A stretch of DNA of 64,000 bases, from assembly GCF_900182545.1 (NCBI RefSeq), contig NZ_FXTJ01000005.1, positions 248,001-312,000 of the forward strand, read 5' to 3'. Shown here one piece after another: positions 45,616 to 54,709 of the stretch. How positions within the stretch are numbered: position 1 is the first letter of the stretch; each line of letters begins with the position of its first letter. The DNA comes from Geodermatophilus aquaeductus. GTDB taxonomy: Bacteria; Actinomycetota; Actinomycetes; Mycobacteriales; Geodermatophilaceae. The notes beneath the pieces were generated by a model, which saw only the letters and a program-made list of their open reading frames with translations, had not been told where the DNA came from and did not search any database. A program made the position numbers and the translations under genes.

Positions 45616-47157
45616 CTACTCCGGAGCGCCGTAGGGGGTGAGCAGCTGGTCGACCGGCGCGGCGTCGTCGGTGAGGACCTCCGCGTCGCCGGCGAGGGCG
45701 GCCACCTCGTCGGCGGAGGCGACCTGCCAGGTCGAGTCCTGCGCGAGCAGCGCGTCGGCGAGGAGCGCCTCGTCCAGCGGCCGCGAGGACGCGACGGCGA
45801 CCAGGTTGCCGCCGTCCTCCCCGGCCAGCACGGGGGCGCGGGCGAGCAGCAGCACGTGCGGCCACACCTCACGCATCGTGGCCAGCTCCGCGCGGACGAA
45901 GGCCAGCGGCGGGTGGTCGATGAGGTTGGCGACGTACACACCGTCGTCGGTGAGCGCGCGGTCGACCAGCCGCAGCGCCTCCACGGTGGTCAGCTGCCAG
46001 GGCACCGACAACCCGCCGAAGGCGTCGCCGACGACGAGGTCGCGGGTGCCCGCCGGCTCCGCGCCCAGCCCGACGCGGGCGTCACCGACCCGCACCCGCA
46101 GGTCCTCCGACGTCTCCAGGCCCAGCTGCTCGCGGTCGATGGCCACCACGCCGGGGTCGACCTCCAGCACGAGGCTCTCGGTGCCGGGGCGCACCTCCGC
46201 GAGGTAGCGCGGCACGGTGGCGCCACCGCCGCCGAGGTGCAGCGCCGACAGCGGCTCACCGGGCGGCGCGAGGACGTCGGTGACCGCGGCGATCGCCCGG
46301 ACGTACTCGAACTCCAGGTACGTGGGGTCGGCGAGGTCGACGTAGCTGTGCCGCAGGGTGTCGAGGACCAGCACCCGGCCGGTGTCCCGCTCGGGGTCGG
46401 CCACGACCCGGGCGCAGTGGTAGGCGGTCTCCTCCTCGCACGGCGTCGGCGCGACGGCGGCCAGCAGCGAGCCCACGACGGCGAGCAGCAGCAGCGCGAC
46501 GGGCACCCGCCCCGCACCGCCGGACGACCGGCGCAGCAGCAGGAAGACGGCGACCCCGGCGACGGCGGTGACCAGCCCGGTGCCGACGAGGATGCCGCTG
46601 CTGGGGAAGACCGCGATGAGCAGGAACCCGGTGACGAAGGTGGCCGCGATGCCGCCGAGGGTGCCGATGCCCGACAGCTTCCCGACGACCGAGCCGGTGT
46701 CGGCCAGGCTGGCCAGCTGCAGCTTGACCACCATCGGGGGCACCGCCGACAGCAGCGCCGCGGGCACGACGACCGCGACGGCGGCCAGCAGCAGCACGGC
46801 CCCCGCGTCGGCGCCGGTGAGGAACGAGCCGGCGAAGCGCACCAGCGGCAGGACGGCGACCACCAGCGCGCCGCCGGCGACCAGCAGCGGCGCGATCAGC
46901 CCGCGCGGGTCCCGGCGGTCGGCGGCCGCACCCCCGGACCACGCGCCGATCGCGATCGCGGCGAGCGCGAACCCGATGACGGCGGTGTTGGTCTGCAGCG
47001 TGATGCCGACGTACGGCGCGATCAGCCGCAGCCCCACGATCTCGAGCACCAGCACGGCGCCGGAGGCCAGGAAGGTGACGCCGGCGGCGACCCAGCCGGG
47101 CAGCGCGCCACCGCCGGCGGGGACGGGAGGTGCGACGGCGGGGGCGCGCTCGCTCAG
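45616..47157 (-). CDS. Membrane-fused spermidine-synthase-like protein (CTG start)
   Basis: About 513 aa. The N-terminal half has eight or so membrane helices (about residues 20-215). The C-terminal half is a spermidine-synthase-type Rossmann domain: LHLGGGGATVPRYLAEVRP (SAM-binding Gly-rich loop), VLEVDPGVVAIDREQLGL, then VVGDAFGGLSVPWQLTTVEA. The proton-abstracting Asp of polyamine synthases is not obvious, so a methyltransferase-like or other role is possible. No ATG, GTG or TTG lies in frame before the first helix. CTG 47157 has GAGGAG at 7 nt and follows the SRAP gene by 11 nt, so it is taken as the start. Confidence 0.75.
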   Translation of the reverse strand: MSERAPAVAPPVPAGGGALPGWVAAGVTFLASGAVLVLEIVGLRLIAPYVGITLQTNTAVIGFALAAIAIGAWSGGAAADRRDPRGLIAPLLVAGGALVVAVLPLVRFAGSFLTGADAGAVLLLAAVAVVVPAALLSAVPPMVVKLQLASLADTGSVVGKLSGIGTLGGIAATFVTGFLLIAVFPSSGILVGTGLVTAVAGVAVFLLLRRSSGGAGRVPVALLLLAVVGSLLAAVAPTPCEEETAYHCARVVADPERDTGRVLVLDTLRHSYVDLADPTYLEFEYVRAIAAVTDVLAPPGEPLSALHLGGGGATVPRYLAEVRPGTESLVLEVDPGVVAIDREQLGLETSEDLRVRVGDARVGLGAEPAGTRDLVVGDAFGGLSVPWQLTTVEALRLVDRALTDDGVYVANLIDHPPLAFVRAELATMREVWPHVLLLARAPVLAGEDGGNLVAVASSRPLDEALLADALLAQDSTWQVASADEVAALAGDAEVLTDDAAPVDQLLTPYGAPE

Positions 47158-47168
47158 GGGACGGCTCC

Positions 47169-47915
47169 TCAGAAGAGCGCGGGCTGGTCGGCCGGGGCGC
47201 TGGTGCCCTCGACGCGGGTGACCAGCTCGGCGCCGTTGTTGCGGACGTTGTTGACCGCGGTGGCGACGGGGCGCAGCTCCAAGCCCTCGACCACCGACGG
47301 CGGGGTGGGCTCGGTCAGCGCCTCGACGTCGTCGCGGGCCGGGTCGAGCCAGTCGGCCCACCGCTCGCGCGGCAGGACCAGCGGCATGCGGTCGTGGATC
47401 TCGGTGAGCGCCCCGACGGCGGGCGCGGTCACCACGGTGCAGGTGTAGAGGCGGTCCTCGCCCTTCCCCCACACCTCGTAGAGGCCGGCCATGGCGAGCA
47501 CCGACCCGTCGGCCGGCGTGATGAAGAACGGCTGCTTGCCCGGGGAGTCGAGCTTCTTCTGCCACTCGTACCAGCCGTCGGCCGGCACCAGGCAGCGGCG
47601 GGACCGGGCGGCCGACCGGAACGCCGGCTTCTCGGTCAGCGACTCGACGCGGGCGTTGAGCAGCCGGTTGCCCACCGAGACGTCCTTGGCCCAGGAGGGC
47701 ACCAGCCCCCAGCGGACGGCGCGCAGCTCGCGGTGCCCGGCGCCGGTGGGGCTGCCCTCGGGGTCGCGCTCGCGCTTGGTCCGGACGACGTAGACGTCCT
47801 TGGTCGGCGCGACGTTGTAGTCGGCCGGCAGCGGCTGCTGCCCCTCGGCGGGGACCGCCTCGAACTCGACGACGAGGTCCTCGGGACGGCGGCTGGCGGC
47901 GTAGCGACCGCACAT
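47169..47915 (-). CDS. SOS-response-associated peptidase (SRAP/HMCES/YedK)
   Basis: A 248-aa SRAP protein that forms a covalent thiazolidine link with abasic sites in single-stranded DNA through Cys2. MCGRYAASR at the start, [25 protein letters not shown], the Glu of GWYEWQ and [10 protein letters not shown] (with His) are all present, so it should be active. ATG 47915 follows GGGAGGA. It corresponds by position to Rv3226c near aroA. No LexA box was found upstream. The membrane spermidine-synthase-like gene follows. Confidence 0.93.
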   Translation of the reverse strand: MCGRYAASRRPEDLVVEFEAVPAEGQQPLPADYNVAPTKDVYVVRTKRERDPEGSPTGAGHRELRAVRWGLVPSWAKDVSVGNRLLNARVESLTEKPAFRSAARSRRCLVPADGWYEWQKKLDSPGKQPFFITPADGSVLAMAGLYEVWGKGEDRLYTCTVVTAPAVGALTEIHDRMPLVLPRERWADWLDPARDDVEALTEPTPPSVVEGLELRPVATAVNNVRNNGAELVTRVEGTSAPADQPALF

Positions 47916-48063
47916 GGCTGGTCCTCCCGGCTGCAGTCGGGCCGGCCCCGGACGGGCCCGCGGGACCGACTCTAGGCGGGACCGCCGACAGCGCGACTGT
48001 GCCTCACGACGCCGGGTACGCCCGGGGTGGAGTCCACGACGAGCAGAGACGAGGATCACTCCC

Positions 48064-49527
48064 GTGACCGCGACCCAGAACCCCCCGCACGAGCAGCCGA
48101 AGACCGCGAGCGAGTCCGCCGAGCGGCGCTACGCGACGGTCAACCCCTTCACCGGGCAGGTCGAGAAGGAGTACGACTTCACGCCCACCGAGGCGATCGA
48201 CGGGATCGTCGAGCGCGCGCACGCCGCCTACCAGGAGTGGCGGGAGCGCCCGGTCGAGGACCGCGCCGCCGTCGTCCGGCGGGCCGCCGAGCTCATGGAC
48301 GAGCGCCGCGACGCCCTCGCCGCCCTCGTCACCACGGAGATGGGCAAGCGCAAGGAGGAGGCCACCGGCGAGCTCTACCTCTGCTCGATGATCCTCAAGT
48401 ACTACGCCGACAACGGCCCCGGCTTCCTGCAGCCGCAGTCGATCCAGCCGCTGATGGGCAAGGGCGAGGCGGTCATCGAGACCAAGCCGGTCGGCGTCCT
48501 GCTGGCCATCGAGCCGTGGAACTACCCCTTCTACCAGGTGGTCCGCGTGGCCGGCCCGAACCTGGTGCTGGGCAACACCGTCATCCTCAAGCACGCCGAG
48601 ATCACCCCGCAGTGCGCCGAGGCGATCGAGCAGCTGTTCACCGACGCCGGCGCACCCGAGGGCGTCTTCACCAACACCTTCCTGCGCATCGAAGACGTCG
48701 AGCAGGTCATCGCCGATCCGCGCATCCAGGGCGTGACCCTCACCGGCAGCGAGCGGGCCGGCAGCGCCGTCGGGGCCCTGGCGGGCAAGCACCTGAAGAA
48801 GTCGGTGCTCGAGCTCGGCGGCAGCGACCCGTTCATCGTGCTCGACGCCGAGGACCTCGGCGCCACCGTGAAGGCCGCGACCATGGGCCGGATGCAGAAC
48901 ACCGGCCAGGCCTGCACCGCCTCCAAGCGGCTGATCGTCACCGAGGAGCTCTACGAGCCCTTCGTCGAGGGCCTCAAGCAGGCGTTCTCCACCTTCTCCC
49001 CCGGCGACCCGGCCGACCCGTCGACGTCGCTGGCGCCGCTGTCGAGCGAGCGGGCCGCGCAGGACCTGCACGCGCAGATCCAGGACGCGATCGACAAGGG
49101 CGCCACCGTCGTCGCCGGCGGCACGCGGCCCGAGCACCCGGGCGCGTTCGTCGAGGCCACCATCCTCACCGACGTCACGCCGGAGATGCGGGCCTTCCGC
49201 GAGGAGCTGTTCGGCCCCGCGGCCGTCGTCTACAAGGTCAAGGACGCCGACGAGGCGGTCGCGCTGGCCAACGACAGCGACTTCGGCCTCGGCGCCACCG
49301 TCATGAGCAGCGACCTCGACCGCGCCCGGTCGGTGGCCGAGCGGCTCGAGGCCGGCATGGTGTGGATCAACCAGCCCACCGGCTCCTCCCCCGAGCTGCC
49401 CTTCGGCGGCGTGAAGCGCTCCGGCTACGGGCGCGAGCTCTCCGAGCTGGCCATGTTCGAGTTCGCCAACCGGCGGCTGGTCCGCACGGTGCCGGTGAAG
49501 AAGGCCGACCGGCCGGTCGGCGGCTGA
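48064..49527 (+). CDS. NAD(P)-dependent aldehyde dehydrogenase, SSADH-like
   Basis: A 487-aa ALDH. The catalytic Cys is in [11 protein letters not shown], the general-base Glu in LELGGSDPF, the oxyanion Asn in [12 protein letters not shown], and the cofactor loop in [24 protein letters not shown] at the start and [13 protein letters not shown] are typical of succinate-semialdehyde dehydrogenases. It starts at GTG 48064. It precedes aroA by 42 bp without an obvious terminator. With Kgd producing succinic semialdehyde in some actinobacteria, an SSADH role would fit, but the genes are far apart. Confidence 0.9.
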   Translation: MTATQNPPHEQPKTASESAERRYATVNPFTGQVEKEYDFTPTEAIDGIVERAHAAYQEWRERPVEDRAAVVRRAAELMDERRDALAALVTTEMGKRKEEATGELYLCSMILKYYADNGPGFLQPQSIQPLMGKGEAVIETKPVGVLLAIEPWNYPFYQVVRVAGPNLVLGNTVILKHAEITPQCAEAIEQLFTDAGAPEGVFTNTFLRIEDVEQVIADPRIQGVTLTGSERAGSAVGALAGKHLKKSVLELGGSDPFIVLDAEDLGATVKAATMGRMQNTGQACTASKRLIVTEELYEPFVEGLKQAFSTFSPGDPADPSTSLAPLSSERAAQDLHAQIQDAIDKGATVVAGGTRPEHPGAFVEATILTDVTPEMRAFREELFGPAAVVYKVKDADEAVALANDSDFGLGATVMSSDLDRARSVAERLEAGMVWINQPTGSSPELPFGGVKRSGYGRELSELAMFEFANRRLVRTVPVKKADRPVGG

Positions 49528-49569
49528 GGCGTGGGCGGTGCGGCGTCCCGGACCGGGCAGGATGGCCCC

Positions 49570-50850
49570 GTGAGCCAGGTCTGGACGACGCCGCACCGCC
49601 CGACGCCCGTGGCGGCGCACGTCCCGCTGCCCGGGTCGAAGTCGATCACCGCGCGGGCGCTGGTCCTCGCGGCGCTGGCCGACGGTCCGAGCCGCATCGT
49701 GCGCCCGCTGCGCGCCCGCGACACCGACCTGATGGCCGCCGGCCTGCGTGCGCTCGGCGTCGGGATCACCGACGACGGCGACGCCTGGCTGGTCACCCCC
49801 GGGCGGCTGCGCGGGCCGGCCGACGTCGACGCCGGTCTCGCCGGCACCGTGCTGCGCTTCCTCCCGCCGGTGGCCGCGCTGGCCGACGGCCCGGTCCGGC
49901 TCGACGGCGACCCGCGGCTGCGCGAGCGCCCCAACGCGGGGCTGATCACGGCCCTGCGCGACCTCGGCGTGCCGGTCGACGACGACGGCCGCGGCCGGGC
50001 GCCGTTCACCGTGCACGGCAGCGGCGCGGTGCGCGGCGGAGCGGTGACGGTCGACGCGAGCGAGTCCTCGCAGATCGTCTCGGGCCTGCTGCTGGCCGCC
50101 GCGCGGTTCACCGACGGGATCGACCTGGCCCTGGCCGGCGGGGTGCCGTCGATGCCGCACGTCGAGATGACCGTCGTCGCGCTGCGCGAGCACGGCGTCG
50201 CAGTGGCCGCCACCGACCGCGGGTGGCGGGTCTCCCCCGGGCCCGTCGCCGCGCTCGACCGCGTCGTCGAGCCCGACCTGTCCAACGCCGCCCCGTTCCT
50301 CGCCGCGGCGCTGGTCACCGGCGGCCGGGTGACGGTGCCCGACTGGCCCGCCGTCACCACCCAGCCCGGCGCCCAGCTCGACCGGCTGCTGGCCGCGATG
50401 GGCGCCGAGGTCCAGCGGACGCCCGACGGCCTGCAGGTGACCGGCACCGGCCGCGTCGCCCCGCTGGTCGCCGACCTCGGCGACGTCGGGGAGCTGACGC
50501 CGGTGCTCGCCGCGCTGTGCGCCCTGGCCGACGGCCCCTCCCGGCTGACCGGCATCGGGCACCTGCGCGGCCACGAGACCGACCGGCTGCAGGCCCTCGA
50601 CGAGGTGCTCACCGCGGTCGGTGCCCGGGTGCGGCAGCTGCCCGACGGGCTGGAGATCGAGCCGGGGCCGCTGCGGCCGGCGCTGGTGGACTCCTACGCC
50701 GACCACCGCATGGTGCACGCCGCCGCGATCCTCGGGCTGGCCGTCGACGGCGTCCGGGTGTCCGGGCCCGAGGCGGTCACCAAGACCCTGCCGGACTTCC
50801 GCGAGCGCTGGGCCGGGATGCTCTCGGCCGCGGCGGAGGTGGCCTCCTGA
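49570..50850 (+). CDS. aroA: 3-phosphoshikimate 1-carboxyvinyltransferase (EPSP synthase)
   Basis: A 426-aa shikimate-pathway enzyme transferring enolpyruvate from PEP to shikimate-3-phosphate. PLPGSKSITARALVLAALADG (N-terminal), AGTVLRFLPPVAAL, ASESSQIVSGLLLAAARF and DSYADHRMVHAAAILGL are diagnostic. PGSKSITAR has Ile instead of the more common Leu or Val after Ser. GTG 49570 gives the standard N-terminus; an upstream GTG-initiated reading is not conserved. Its TGA overlaps the CTG start of rsgA (CTGA). Confidence 0.94.
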   Translation: MSQVWTTPHRPTPVAAHVPLPGSKSITARALVLAALADGPSRIVRPLRARDTDLMAAGLRALGVGITDDGDAWLVTPGRLRGPADVDAGLAGTVLRFLPPVAALADGPVRLDGDPRLRERPNAGLITALRDLGVPVDDDGRGRAPFTVHGSGAVRGGAVTVDASESSQIVSGLLLAAARFTDGIDLALAGGVPSMPHVEMTVVALREHGVAVAATDRGWRVSPGPVAALDRVVEPDLSNAAPFLAAALVTGGRVTVPDWPAVTTQPGAQLDRLLAAMGAEVQRTPDGLQVTGTGRVAPLVADLGDVGELTPVLAALCALADGPSRLTGIGHLRGHETDRLQALDEVLTAVGARVRQLPDGLEIEPGPLRPALVDSYADHRMVHAAAILGLAVDGVRVSGPEAVTKTLPDFRERWAGMLSAAAEVAS

Positions 50851-51863
50851 GCCGCCGGCACGACAGCCGGTCGGACGAGGACGACGTCCGGGTCCGGCCC
50901 AACCGGCGCGGCTCGCGGCCGCGCACCCGCACCCGCCCGGCGCACAGCGACGCCGTCCCGGGCCTGGTGGTCGCGGTCGACCGCGGCCGGATGACGGTGC
51001 GGGTCGAGGACCCCGGCGGCGGGCCCGTCGAGGTGACCGCGATGCGTGCCCGGGAGCTCGGCAGGCACGGCGTCGTCGTCGGGGACCGGGTGCGGCTGGT
51101 CGGCGACACCACCGGCCGCCCGGACACGCTGGCCCGGATCGTGGTCATCGAGGACCGCACGACGTCGCTGCGGCGCACCGCCGACGACACCGACCCGACC
51201 GAGCGGGTGGTCGTCGCCAACGCCGAGCAGCTCGTCGTCGTCACCTCGGTGACCGACCCCGACCCGGCGCTGGGCTTCCTCGACCGGTGCCTGGTGGCTG
51301 CCTACGCCGGCGGCCTGGAGCCGCTGTTCTGCCTGACCAAGACCGACCTGGCCAGCCCGCAACCGCTGCTGGACCGCTACGCCGGCCTGGACGTCGGCGC
51401 CGTGCCGGTGTCGCGCGAGACGCCGCTGGACCCGCTGCTTGAGCGCCTGACCGACCGCACCAGCGTGTTCGTGGGCCAGTCCGGGGTGGGCAAGTCGACG
51501 CTGGTCAACCGGCTGGTGCCCGACGCCGACCGGGCCATCGGCGACGTGAGCAAGATCGGGAAGGGCCGGCACACGTCGTCGTCGGCGGTGCTGTTCGACC
51601 TGCCCGGCGGCGGCACGATCGTCGACACCCCCGGCATCCGCTCGCTCGGGCTGGCGCACGTCACGGCCGACGACGTCGTCGGGGCGTTCGAGGACCTCGC
51701 CGAGGCCGCCGTCGACTGCCCGCCCGGCTGCGGGCACTCGGCCGACGACCCCGACTGCGCGCTCGACGCCTGGGCCGCCGCCGGACCGCCCGGCCGCGCC
51801 GAGCGGCTGGCCAGCGTGCGGCGGCTGCTCGACGCCGTCGGCCAGACCGGCCCCACCCACTAG
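50847..51863 (+). CDS. rsgA: Ribosome small-subunit GTPase RsgA (CTG start)
   Basis: A 338-aa circularly permuted GTPase in 30S maturation: an OB-fold (about 35-105), then a G domain in the order G4 (TKTDL), G1 (GQSGVGKST), G2/G3 (DTPGIRSLG), and a C-terminal zinc finger CPPGCGH...DC. The N-terminal tail RVRPNRRGSRPRTRTRPAH is conserved with the mycobacterial protein, so the gene must start before it. The only candidate is CTG 50847, which overlaps the aroA stop and has GGAGG at 7 nt; ATG, GTG and TTG are absent in that frame. Confidence 0.9.
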   Translation: MSRRHDSRSDEDDVRVRPNRRGSRPRTRTRPAHSDAVPGLVVAVDRGRMTVRVEDPGGGPVEVTAMRARELGRHGVVVGDRVRLVGDTTGRPDTLARIVVIEDRTTSLRRTADDTDPTERVVVANAEQLVVVTSVTDPDPALGFLDRCLVAAYAGGLEPLFCLTKTDLASPQPLLDRYAGLDVGAVPVSRETPLDPLLERLTDRTSVFVGQSGVGKSTLVNRLVPDADRAIGDVSKIGKGRHTSSSAVLFDLPGGGTIVDTPGIRSLGLAHVTADDVVGAFEDLAEAAVDCPPGCGHSADDPDCALDAWAAAGPPGRAERLASVRRLLDAVGQTGPTH

Positions 51864-51873
51864 GAGGCGCCCG

Positions 51874-52305
51874 ATGGAGCAGCAGGTCCACTTCCTCACC
51901 CTGGCCACCGCCGACCTCGACGCGGCGCGGCGGTTCTACGTCGAGGGCCTCGGCTGGACGCCGCTGCTCGACGTGCCCGGCGAGATCGTGTTCTTCCAGA
52001 TCGCGCCCGGCACCGTGCTCGCGTTCTTCGAGGCGGCACAGTTCGCGCAGGACCTCGGCACCGGCCCGGCGCGGCCGGAGGTGTCGGGCCTGACGCTGGC
52101 GCACAACGTCGGCGACCGCGACGCGGTCCGCGCGCTGACCGACCGCATGGCCGCCGCCGGCGGCACGGTGCTGACCGCTCCGGAGGAGGGCGCGTTCGGC
52201 GGCGTGTTCCACGCGCTGGTGCGCGACCCGAACGGCGTCGTCTGGGAGATCGGGCACAACCCCGGCTGGTCGGTCGCCCCCGACGGGACCGTGCGGCTGT
52301 CCTAG
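51874..52305 (+). CDS. VOC-family protein
   Basis: A 143-aa glyoxalase/bleomycin-resistance-fold protein. VHFLTLATADLDAARRFYVEGLGW opens the first module, and VFHALVRDPNGVVWEIGHNP closes the second; the Glu in WEIGHN and His near the start may be metal ligands. TAGGAGGC precedes ATG 51874, which follows rsgA by 10 nt. The function is unknown. Its TAG stop overlaps that of the convergent gene in CTAG (52302-52305). Confidence 0.82.
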   Translation: MEQQVHFLTLATADLDAARRFYVEGLGWTPLLDVPGEIVFFQIAPGTVLAFFEAAQFAQDLGTGPARPEVSGLTLAHNVGDRDAVRALTDRMAAAGGTVLTAPEEGAFGGVFHALVRDPNGVVWEIGHNPGWSVAPDGTVRLS

Positions 52306-52943
52306 CCGACCGCGCCCTGGTGGCGCGGCCGGGGGAACAGGTCGTCGCCCATCGGCTCGTCGACCGCCTCGATGCGCAGGTCGTGGGTGTCCCCGGCGAA
52401 GGTCCCGTCGAGCGCCTCGGCCCACACGCACACCCCGGTCTGCACGTCGAGCCGCACCAGGTGGACGGTCGGGTACACGGCGGCCTCGTCGACGCTCCCC
52501 CACTCCAGCTCGTCGATCCGCCGGCTTCGCAGCAGCGGGCAGCAGGAGCAGCGCGGCTCGTAGCGGTCGGTCGGCACGACGAGCGCCTCCCAGGCCGGGC
52601 GGCCGGCGTGCTCGACCTCGCGCAGCCCGTCGACGTCCAGCGCCGCCCCGGGCACGGGAAACCGGGTCTCCTGGTCCAAGCCCTCGGCGAGCTCGAGCGG
52701 CCGTAGCGCGGCCACCCAGCGGTAGTCCTGCCACATCGGGTCGTCGTCGGCGCCGACCTCCCGGATGACGTCGAGCAGCCGTCCCTCGGCGTCCTCCACA
52801 CGGAGCAGGTCAGGCCGGCGCAGCCACGCGCGGACCGGCGCGGACCACGTCGTGGCGTGTCGCCGGCGCTCGGTGAACCGCAGCGTCGTCCACCGCTTGG
52901 CCGAGGAGCGGGCCAACGCGCGGAGGTCGTCGGCGGTGGGCAC
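52302..52943 (-). CDS. Protein of unknown function with a Cys cluster
   Basis: About 213 aa. I do not recognise the family. The N-terminus is basic and Arg/Trp-rich (ALARSSAKRWTTLRFTERRRH). A CSCCPLLRS cluster in the middle (about residue 140) could bind metal. The C-terminal half (VYPTVHLVRLDVQTGVCVWAEALDG) looks like beta strands. GTG 52943 is tentative; no ribosome-binding site or TANNNT element supports it, so the true start could differ by a few codons. Confidence 0.6.
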   Translation of the reverse strand: MPTADDLRALARSSAKRWTTLRFTERRRHATTWSAPVRAWLRRPDLLRVEDAEGRLLDVIREVGADDDPMWQDYRWVAALRPLELAEGLDQETRFPVPGAALDVDGLREVEHAGRPAWEALVVPTDRYEPRCSCCPLLRSRRIDELEWGSVDEAAVYPTVHLVRLDVQTGVCVWAEALDGTFAGDTHDLRIEAVDEPMGDDLFPRPRHQGAVG

Positions 52944-53038
52944 GTGCGCAGTGTGGGCCGCGGCCGGGCACCTGTCGTGCGAGTACTCGTGCTCTGGTCC
53001 GTATCGGGGGCAGAGCACGAGCGCCGGCCGGAGGAGGA

Positions 53039-53581
53039 CTAGCGGTCGACGTCGACCCAGCCGCCGGAGCGCCAGTACAGCCCCGCCTCGCGGGAGAGCA
53101 GTCCCTCGTCGACCAGGTAGCGGCGCAGCGCCGCGGTGTCGGGGTGCCAGACGCCGAGCAGGGCGTTGACCTCGCGCTCGGGATAGCGGACGCCGACCTC
53201 GAACACCCGCACCACGTGCTCGAGCACCACGCGCCGCTTGCTCTGCTGGGCCGGGATCGTGGTCAGCCGGCCGTCGCGGATGAACGCGGCGAGGACCGCG
53301 GACTCGGCGGGGTCGTCCGACAGCGGCTCCGGCGGCGGCGCGGAGGCGGCCGCGGCCCGGGCGGCGGCACCGAAGCGGTCGGTCAGCAGCTCGAGGACGT
53401 GCCCGTCGCGGCGCACCAGCCCGGCGCGGGCGAGCCGCCGGGCGGCCAGGGCCACGTCCTTGAGCGCGAGACCCGAGGCGCCGGCGACCTCCTCGATCGT
53501 CCCCGCGCCCAGGGCCAGGGCCGCCACCACCTTCAGCCGGGTGGGGTCGGCCAGCAGCCCCACGATCGTTCCCGCCTCCAC
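53039..53581 (-). CDS. HTH-DUF2087 transcriptional regulator
   Basis: About 180 aa. An ArsR-like winged helix (GLLADPTRLKVVAALALGAG, then KDVALAARRLARAGLV) is followed by a DUF2087 domain (FIRDGRLTTIPAQQSKRRVVLEHV, RYPEREVNALL, YLVDEGLLSREAGLYWR). This pairing is common in actinobacterial regulators of unknown ligand. GTG 53581 is preferred over ATG 53611 because TACCGT lies 7 nt upstream, giving a leaderless start. It is divergent from the small DUF2795 gene, its likely target. Confidence 0.8.
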   Translation of the reverse strand: MEAGTIVGLLADPTRLKVVAALALGAGTIEEVAGASGLALKDVALAARRLARAGLVRRDGHVLELLTDRFGAAARAAAASAPPPEPLSDDPAESAVLAAFIRDGRLTTIPAQQSKRRVVLEHVVRVFEVGVRYPEREVNALLGVWHPDTAALRRYLVDEGLLSREAGLYWRSGGWVDVDR

Positions 53582-53588
53582 GGGAGCG

Positions 53589-53594
53589 ACGGTA
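53589..53594 (-). promoter_or_regulatory. -10 hexamer TACCGT, leaderless start
   Basis: It ends 7 nt before GTG 53581. Confidence 0.5.
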
Positions 53595-53634
53595 TCCGCG
53601 CATCGGAGCACGTGGGCGGGGGTAGCGGGACGTC

Positions 53635-53811
53635 ATGGTGAGCCCCATCGACATCCAGAAGGCCCTCAAGGGCATGGACTACCCGGCGACGAAGGAGCAG
53701 ATCCTCGAGCACGCCAAGGGCGGCGACAAGGACGTCCTCGACGCGCTGCAGAAGATCGACGACCGCGAGTACGAGGGGCCCAGCGGCGTGAGTGCCGCCG
53801 TCTTCAACTGA
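53635..53811 (+). CDS. DUF2795 small protein
   Basis: A 58-aa protein: [20 protein letters not shown], then [20 protein letters not shown] and a short Gly/Ser tail. The pattern (alternating helices with YPATKEQIL) is that of DUF2795, a small actinobacterial family of unknown function that often accompanies stress genes. The reading frame is clean and begins at ATG 53635; the following gene starts 22 nt after the stop. It is short enough to be skipped by length cut-offs. Confidence 0.8.
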   Translation: MVSPIDIQKALKGMDYPATKEQILEHAKGGDKDVLDALQKIDDREYEGPSGVSAAVFN

Positions 53812-53819
53812 CGCCCGGC

Positions 53820-53825
53820 TAGGTT
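53820..53825 (+). promoter_or_regulatory. -10 hexamer TAGGTT, leaderless start
   Basis: It ends 8 nt before ATG 53834. Confidence 0.5.
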
Positions 53826-53833
53826 CGGTGCCC

Positions 53834-54640
53834 ATGACACCGGGCCGGGACTTCACGGGGGACATGCACCTCGCGCACGTGCTCGCCGACCAGGCGGACT
53901 CGATCAGCATGGAGCGCTTCCGGGCCCTCGACCTCACCGTCGAGACCAAGCCGGACCTCACGCCGGTCACCGACGCCGACCGCGCCGTCGAGGAGCAACT
54001 GCGGATCACCCTCGCCCGTGCCCGCACGCGCGACGCCGTCCTCGGTGAGGAGTTCGGGGTGACCGGCCACGGCCCGCGCCGCTGGGTGCTCGACCCGATC
54101 GACGGGACGAAGAACTTCGTCCGCGGCGTGCCGGTCTGGGCCACGCTCATCGCCCTGTTCGACGGCGACGAGGCCGTGGTCGGCCTGGTCTCCGCGCCAG
54201 CGCTCAACCGGCGCTGGTGGGCGGCGAAGGACGTCGGGGCCTGGACCGGCCGGCGCCTGGAGTCGGCCGCCCGCTGCCGCGTCTCCGGCGTCACCGACCT
54301 GGCCGACGCGAGCCTGTCCTACTCCAGCCTGTCCGGCTGGGAGGAGCGCGGGCTGCTCGAAGGCTTCCTCGACCTGACCCGGTCGGTGTGGCGCACCCGC
54401 GCCTACGGCGACTTCTGGAGCTACGTGCTCCTGGCCGAGGGGGCCGTCGACGTCGCGTGCGAGCCGGAGGTGTCGCTGTGGGACCTCGCCGCGCTCGACG
54501 TCATCGTGCGCGAGGCCGGCGGGCGCTTCACCGACCTCACCGGCGCCGACGGCCCGGCCGGTGGCAGCGCGCTGGCCACGAACGGTGCGCTGCACGACGC
54601 GGCGCTGGGACACCTGCGGCTGCCCGACCCGGCGGCCTGA
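53834..54640 (+). CDS. hisN: Histidinol-phosphatase, inositol-monophosphatase fold
   Basis: A 268-aa Mg-dependent phosphatase. The metal-binding motif [15 protein letters not shown] (about residue 78), GEEF (about 68) and [17 protein letters not shown] (about 218) are complete. [23 protein letters not shown] at the N-terminus closely follows the mycobacterial HisN (Rv3137) group that completes histidine synthesis, rather than SuhB-type phosphatases. No other his genes are near. A hairpin terminator follows. Confidence 0.85.
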   Translation: MTPGRDFTGDMHLAHVLADQADSISMERFRALDLTVETKPDLTPVTDADRAVEEQLRITLARARTRDAVLGEEFGVTGHGPRRWVLDPIDGTKNFVRGVPVWATLIALFDGDEAVVGLVSAPALNRRWWAAKDVGAWTGRRLESAARCRVSGVTDLADASLSYSSLSGWEERGLLEGFLDLTRSVWRTRAYGDFWSYVLLAEGAVDVACEPEVSLWDLAALDVIVREAGGRFTDLTGADGPAGGSALATNGALHDAALGHLRLPDPAA

Positions 54641-54657
54641 ACCGGCGATGAACCGGC

Positions 54658-54696
54658 GACGGCGACCCTCCCCGGGGAACGGGTAGGGCCGCCGTC
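54658..54696. terminator. Bidirectional terminator
   Basis: GACGGCGACCCT (54658-54669) pairs with AGGGCCGCCGTC (54685-54696) at 11 of 12 positions, between convergent genes. Confidence 0.75.
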
Positions 54697-54709
54697 GTGC
54701 GGTGCGGAG

